A stretch of 64,000 bases of DNA, taken from the NCBI GenBank assembly GCA_040880285.1, contig JBBDIT010000014.1:1-64000 (forward strand), written 5' to 3'. Source of the stretch: JANQJA01 sp040880285. GTDB lineage: Bacteria; Pseudomonadota; Gammaproteobacteria; Pseudomonadales; Azotimanducaceae. Below the pieces are notes generated by a model. The model was not told where the DNA came from. It did not search any database and saw only the letters and a list, made by a program, of their open reading frames with translations. Numbering within the stretch: position 1 is the first letter of the stretch; every line of letters begins with the position of its first letter. Of the stretch, positions 62,137 through 64,000 are shown piece after piece. Position numbers and translations under genes: made by a program.

Positions 62137-63660
62137 TCACGCTTCTGCCACCGGCAACTTGCCGATTTTTGACTGCCAAATCTTTGGACCACTGATGTGC
62201 ACGGATTCTCCTCGCGCATCCACGGCAACAGTGACCGGCATATCCTCGACCTCGAACTCATGAATCGCCTCCATCCCCAGGTCTTCAAACGCGACCACCT
62301 TCGAACGCCGGATCGCTTTTGATACCAGGAATGCCGCACCACCGACTGCCATCAGATACACCGCCTGATGTCTGGCAATCGAATCGATTGCTGCCGGACC
62401 ACGTTCCGCCTTGCCGATCATGCCCAGCAAACCGGTTTGTTCCAGCATCATGTCGGTAAAGCCATCCATTCGCGTTGCTGTGGTTGGTCCGGCCGGACCA
62501 ACGACCTCGTCACCCACCGGGTCGACCGGCCCCACGTAATAGATAAACCTGCCATTCAGGTCGACACCGTCAGGCAACGCCTGCCCCGCTGCAAACAGGT
62601 CGCGAATTCGTTTATGCGCGGCATCACGACCGGTTAGCATTTTGCCGGACAGCAACAACGTCTCCCCGGGTTGCCAATTGGCAACCTCTTGCCGCGTGAC
62701 CTGGTCAAGATTGACCCGGCGCGAGCCCGCACCTGCTTCCCAGATAATCCTGGGCCAGTCCTCAAGTTTCGGTGGCAAGAGCATCGCCGGTCCGTGTCCA
62801 TCGAGTTCAAAGTGAACGTGTCGGGTGGCGGCACAATTCGGGATCATGGCAACTGGCAGGTTCGCCGCATGCGTCGGATAGTCAGCGATTTTGATATCAA
62901 GTACCGTGGTCAATCCACCCAGGCCCTGGGCACCGATCCCGAGCGCATTGACCTTGTCAAAAATTTCCAGTCTGAGTTCGTCAATTCTTGAGGCTGGGCC
63001 ACGCGCTTGTAATTCGTGTATATCGATCGGGTCCATCAATGCTCTCTTGGCCATCAGGACGGCTTTTTCTGCAGTGCCACCGATACCAATGCCCAACATA
63101 CCAGGAGGACACCAACCTGCACCCATGGTAGGAACCGTATTGAGTACCCAGTCGACGATACTGTCAGCAGGATTCAGCATTGCAAGCCTGGACTTGGCTT
63201 CTGACCCGCCACCCTTTGCAGCAATGTGTACATCAACCCTGTCACCGGGCACCAGTTCCGTGTGTATGACCGCCGGGGTATTGTCCCTCGTATTCGTGCG
63301 GGCACCGGCCGGATCGGCGAGTATCGATGCTCTCAACACATTGTCCGGTAAAAGATAGGCTCGCCGCACACCCTCATTAATCATGTCATCCAGGGACTGG
63401 TCGGTTTCAAACCGGACATCCATGCCGACCGCAATGAATACATTGACAATACCGGTATCCTGGCAAATAGGCCGCTTGCCCTCAGCGCACATCCGTGAAT
63501 TGATCAGGATCTGTGCCATGGCGTCACGCGCTGCAACAGATTCCTCGCGCTCGTAAGCCTCACCGAGTGCCTTGATAAAGTCTGGCGGATGATAATAGGA
63601 AATGTATTGCAGGGCGTCCTGCACACTTTCAACCAAGTCTTCCTTTCGAATAACGGTCAT
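62137..63660 (-). CDS. fumA: Class I fumarate hydratase (FumA/FumB type)
   Basis: Iron-sulfur fumarase of 507 residues. Cluster cysteines are visible in RPICQDTG, in G-x-G-W-C-P-P-G-M-L-G and in MIPNCAATRH. Substrate-loop segments AKGGGSEAKS and GPTTATRMDGF are present. Single-chain layout (alpha then beta region) matches FumA. It catalyses fumarate to malate; class I enzymes can also hydrate mesaconate. 44 bp after the MaoC-like gene and 148 bp before the carboxylase gene on the same strand. Confidence 0.95.
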   Translation of the reverse strand: MTVIRKEDLVESVQDALQYISYYHPPDFIKALGEAYEREESVAARDAMAQILINSRMCAEGKRPICQDTGIVNVFIAVGMDVRFETDQSLDDMINEGVRRAYLLPDNVLRASILADPAGARTNTRDNTPAVIHTELVPGDRVDVHIAAKGGGSEAKSRLAMLNPADSIVDWVLNTVPTMGAGWCPPGMLGIGIGGTAEKAVLMAKRALMDPIDIHELQARGPASRIDELRLEIFDKVNALGIGAQGLGGLTTVLDIKIADYPTHAANLPVAMIPNCAATRHVHFELDGHGPAMLLPPKLEDWPRIIWEAGAGSRRVNLDQVTRQEVANWQPGETLLLSGKMLTGRDAAHKRIRDLFAAGQALPDGVDLNGRFIYYVGPVDPVGDEVVGPAGPTTATRMDGFTDMMLEQTGLLGMIGKAERGPAAIDSIARHQAVYLMAVGGAAFLVSKAIRRSKVVAFEDLGMEAIHEFEVEDMPVTVAVDARGESVHISGPKIWQSKIGKLPVAEA

Positions 63661-63704
63661 CGCTGGCCCTTACGTTGATCTCAGACTATTTTTGACCAGG
63701 GAAC

Positions 63705-64000
63705 CTAACCGTACATCAATCGAGTCAAAGACTCGGCGACACATACCGGCTTATCGGACCCTTCCAATTCAACCGTAACTTCCCGCTTGACCTGGATCGT
63801 ATTCGGGTTTTTGAGCTCTGCTGACATCAACCGATGACGCGCACGGATTTTGGAATTGACCGGGACAGGTGCAGGGAAGCGGACTTTGTCGAGCCCGTAG
63901 TTCACTCCCATAAAGACTCCGTCCAGGGCTTCCGGCTTCTTCGGCGGAATAGAGCCGCCGAGGTGGACAATCAGCGATAACGTCAGGAATCCATGTGCGA
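63705..64000 (-). CDS. MaoC-like hotdog hydratase, N-terminus outside window
   Basis: The visible 97 codons read AHGFLTLSLI...MGVNYGLDKVRFPAPVPVNSKIRARHRL and end ESLTRLMYG. This matches the NodN/MaoC-type hydratase group, with the catalytic Asp/His region (D-x-x-x-x-H) expected upstream of the window edge. Such proteins hydrate enoyl-CoAs. The frame is open to the end of the window, so the true start lies beyond 64000; an internal ATG at 63911 is not the start because conserved sequence continues upstream of it. Confidence 0.88.
   Translation of the reverse strand, partial: AHGFLTLSLIVHLGGSIPPKKPEALDGVFMGVNYGLDKVRFPAPVPVNSKIRARHRLMSAELKNPNTIQVKREVTVELEGSDKPVCVAESLTRLMYG

Overview
The window is bacterial chromosome from a gammaproteobacterium, probably an uncultured, free-living one known from an assembled scaffold. 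Four runs of exactly 100 N are scaffold gaps, and genes cut by them do not add up to family length. The placement rests on synteny. The order trmJ / suhB / secF-secD-yajC / tgt-queA / tRNA-Leu, followed later by RDD protein / lptG-lptF / pepA-holC-hypothetical-valS, is the Pseudomonas-type order as I recall it. Between the tRNA-Leu and the lptGF block lie about 32 kb of accessory genes, and a nitrile hydratase cluster sits between suhB and secF.

Layout. 0-9 kb: tRNA methylation (trmJ), inositol-phosphatase family protein (suhB), cobalt-type nitrile hydratase genes (beta, alpha, truncated accessory protein), Sec translocon accessory genes, queuosine genes (tgt, queA), a PilZ protein and tRNA-Leu(CAA). 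9-24.7 kb: mixed small operons. These include a 33-residue basic protein, a VapBC-like toxin-antitoxin pair with a palindromic operator, an M48 lipoprotein protease, Fe-SOD, a penicillin-acylase-family Ntn hydrolase, an Asp-box (BNR) protein paired with a MoaD/ThiS-like sulfur carrier, a MarR-acetyltransferase fusion, a translationally coupled dioxygenase / acyltransferase / aldolase operon, a desaturase, a PepSY protein, thioredoxin 2 and a thioesterase. 24.7-40.9 kb: a hybrid histidine kinase, then a metal-resistance region (DUF411 protein, CusA/CusB/TolC-type efflux, small exported protein, and a P1B ATPase). The efflux operon and the ATPase gene are each preceded by a near-identical MerR-type promoter with a 19-bp spacer. 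Between them lie a DUF3494 (ice-binding-like) protein, an LpxR-like lipid A deacylase and a glycine-zipper lipoprotein. MltB-like transglycosylase closes the region.

41-64 kb: LPS export (lptFG), pepA-holC-valS, a cold-shock protein, a quinone oxidoreductase, slyX-hisF-hisH, and divergent from hisH a GntR-type DNA-binding domain fused to a full PurM (AIR synthetase) domain. A nine-unit tandem repeat lies between hisH and this fusion. Next come pilU, a LysR/TSUP pair, a 1637-residue single-chain biotin-dependent carboxylase with the unusual order AccA-like, unknown region, AccD-like, biotin carboxylase, biotin carrier, then class I fumarase and a MaoC-type hydratase running off the end.

The two most unusual items are the GntR-PurM fusion with its repeat array beside hisHF (histidine synthesis releases AICAR, a purine intermediate) and the giant carboxylase. 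The metal region reads as a coherent copper/silver-type or related heavy-metal defence module with a shared regulator that is not encoded in this window.
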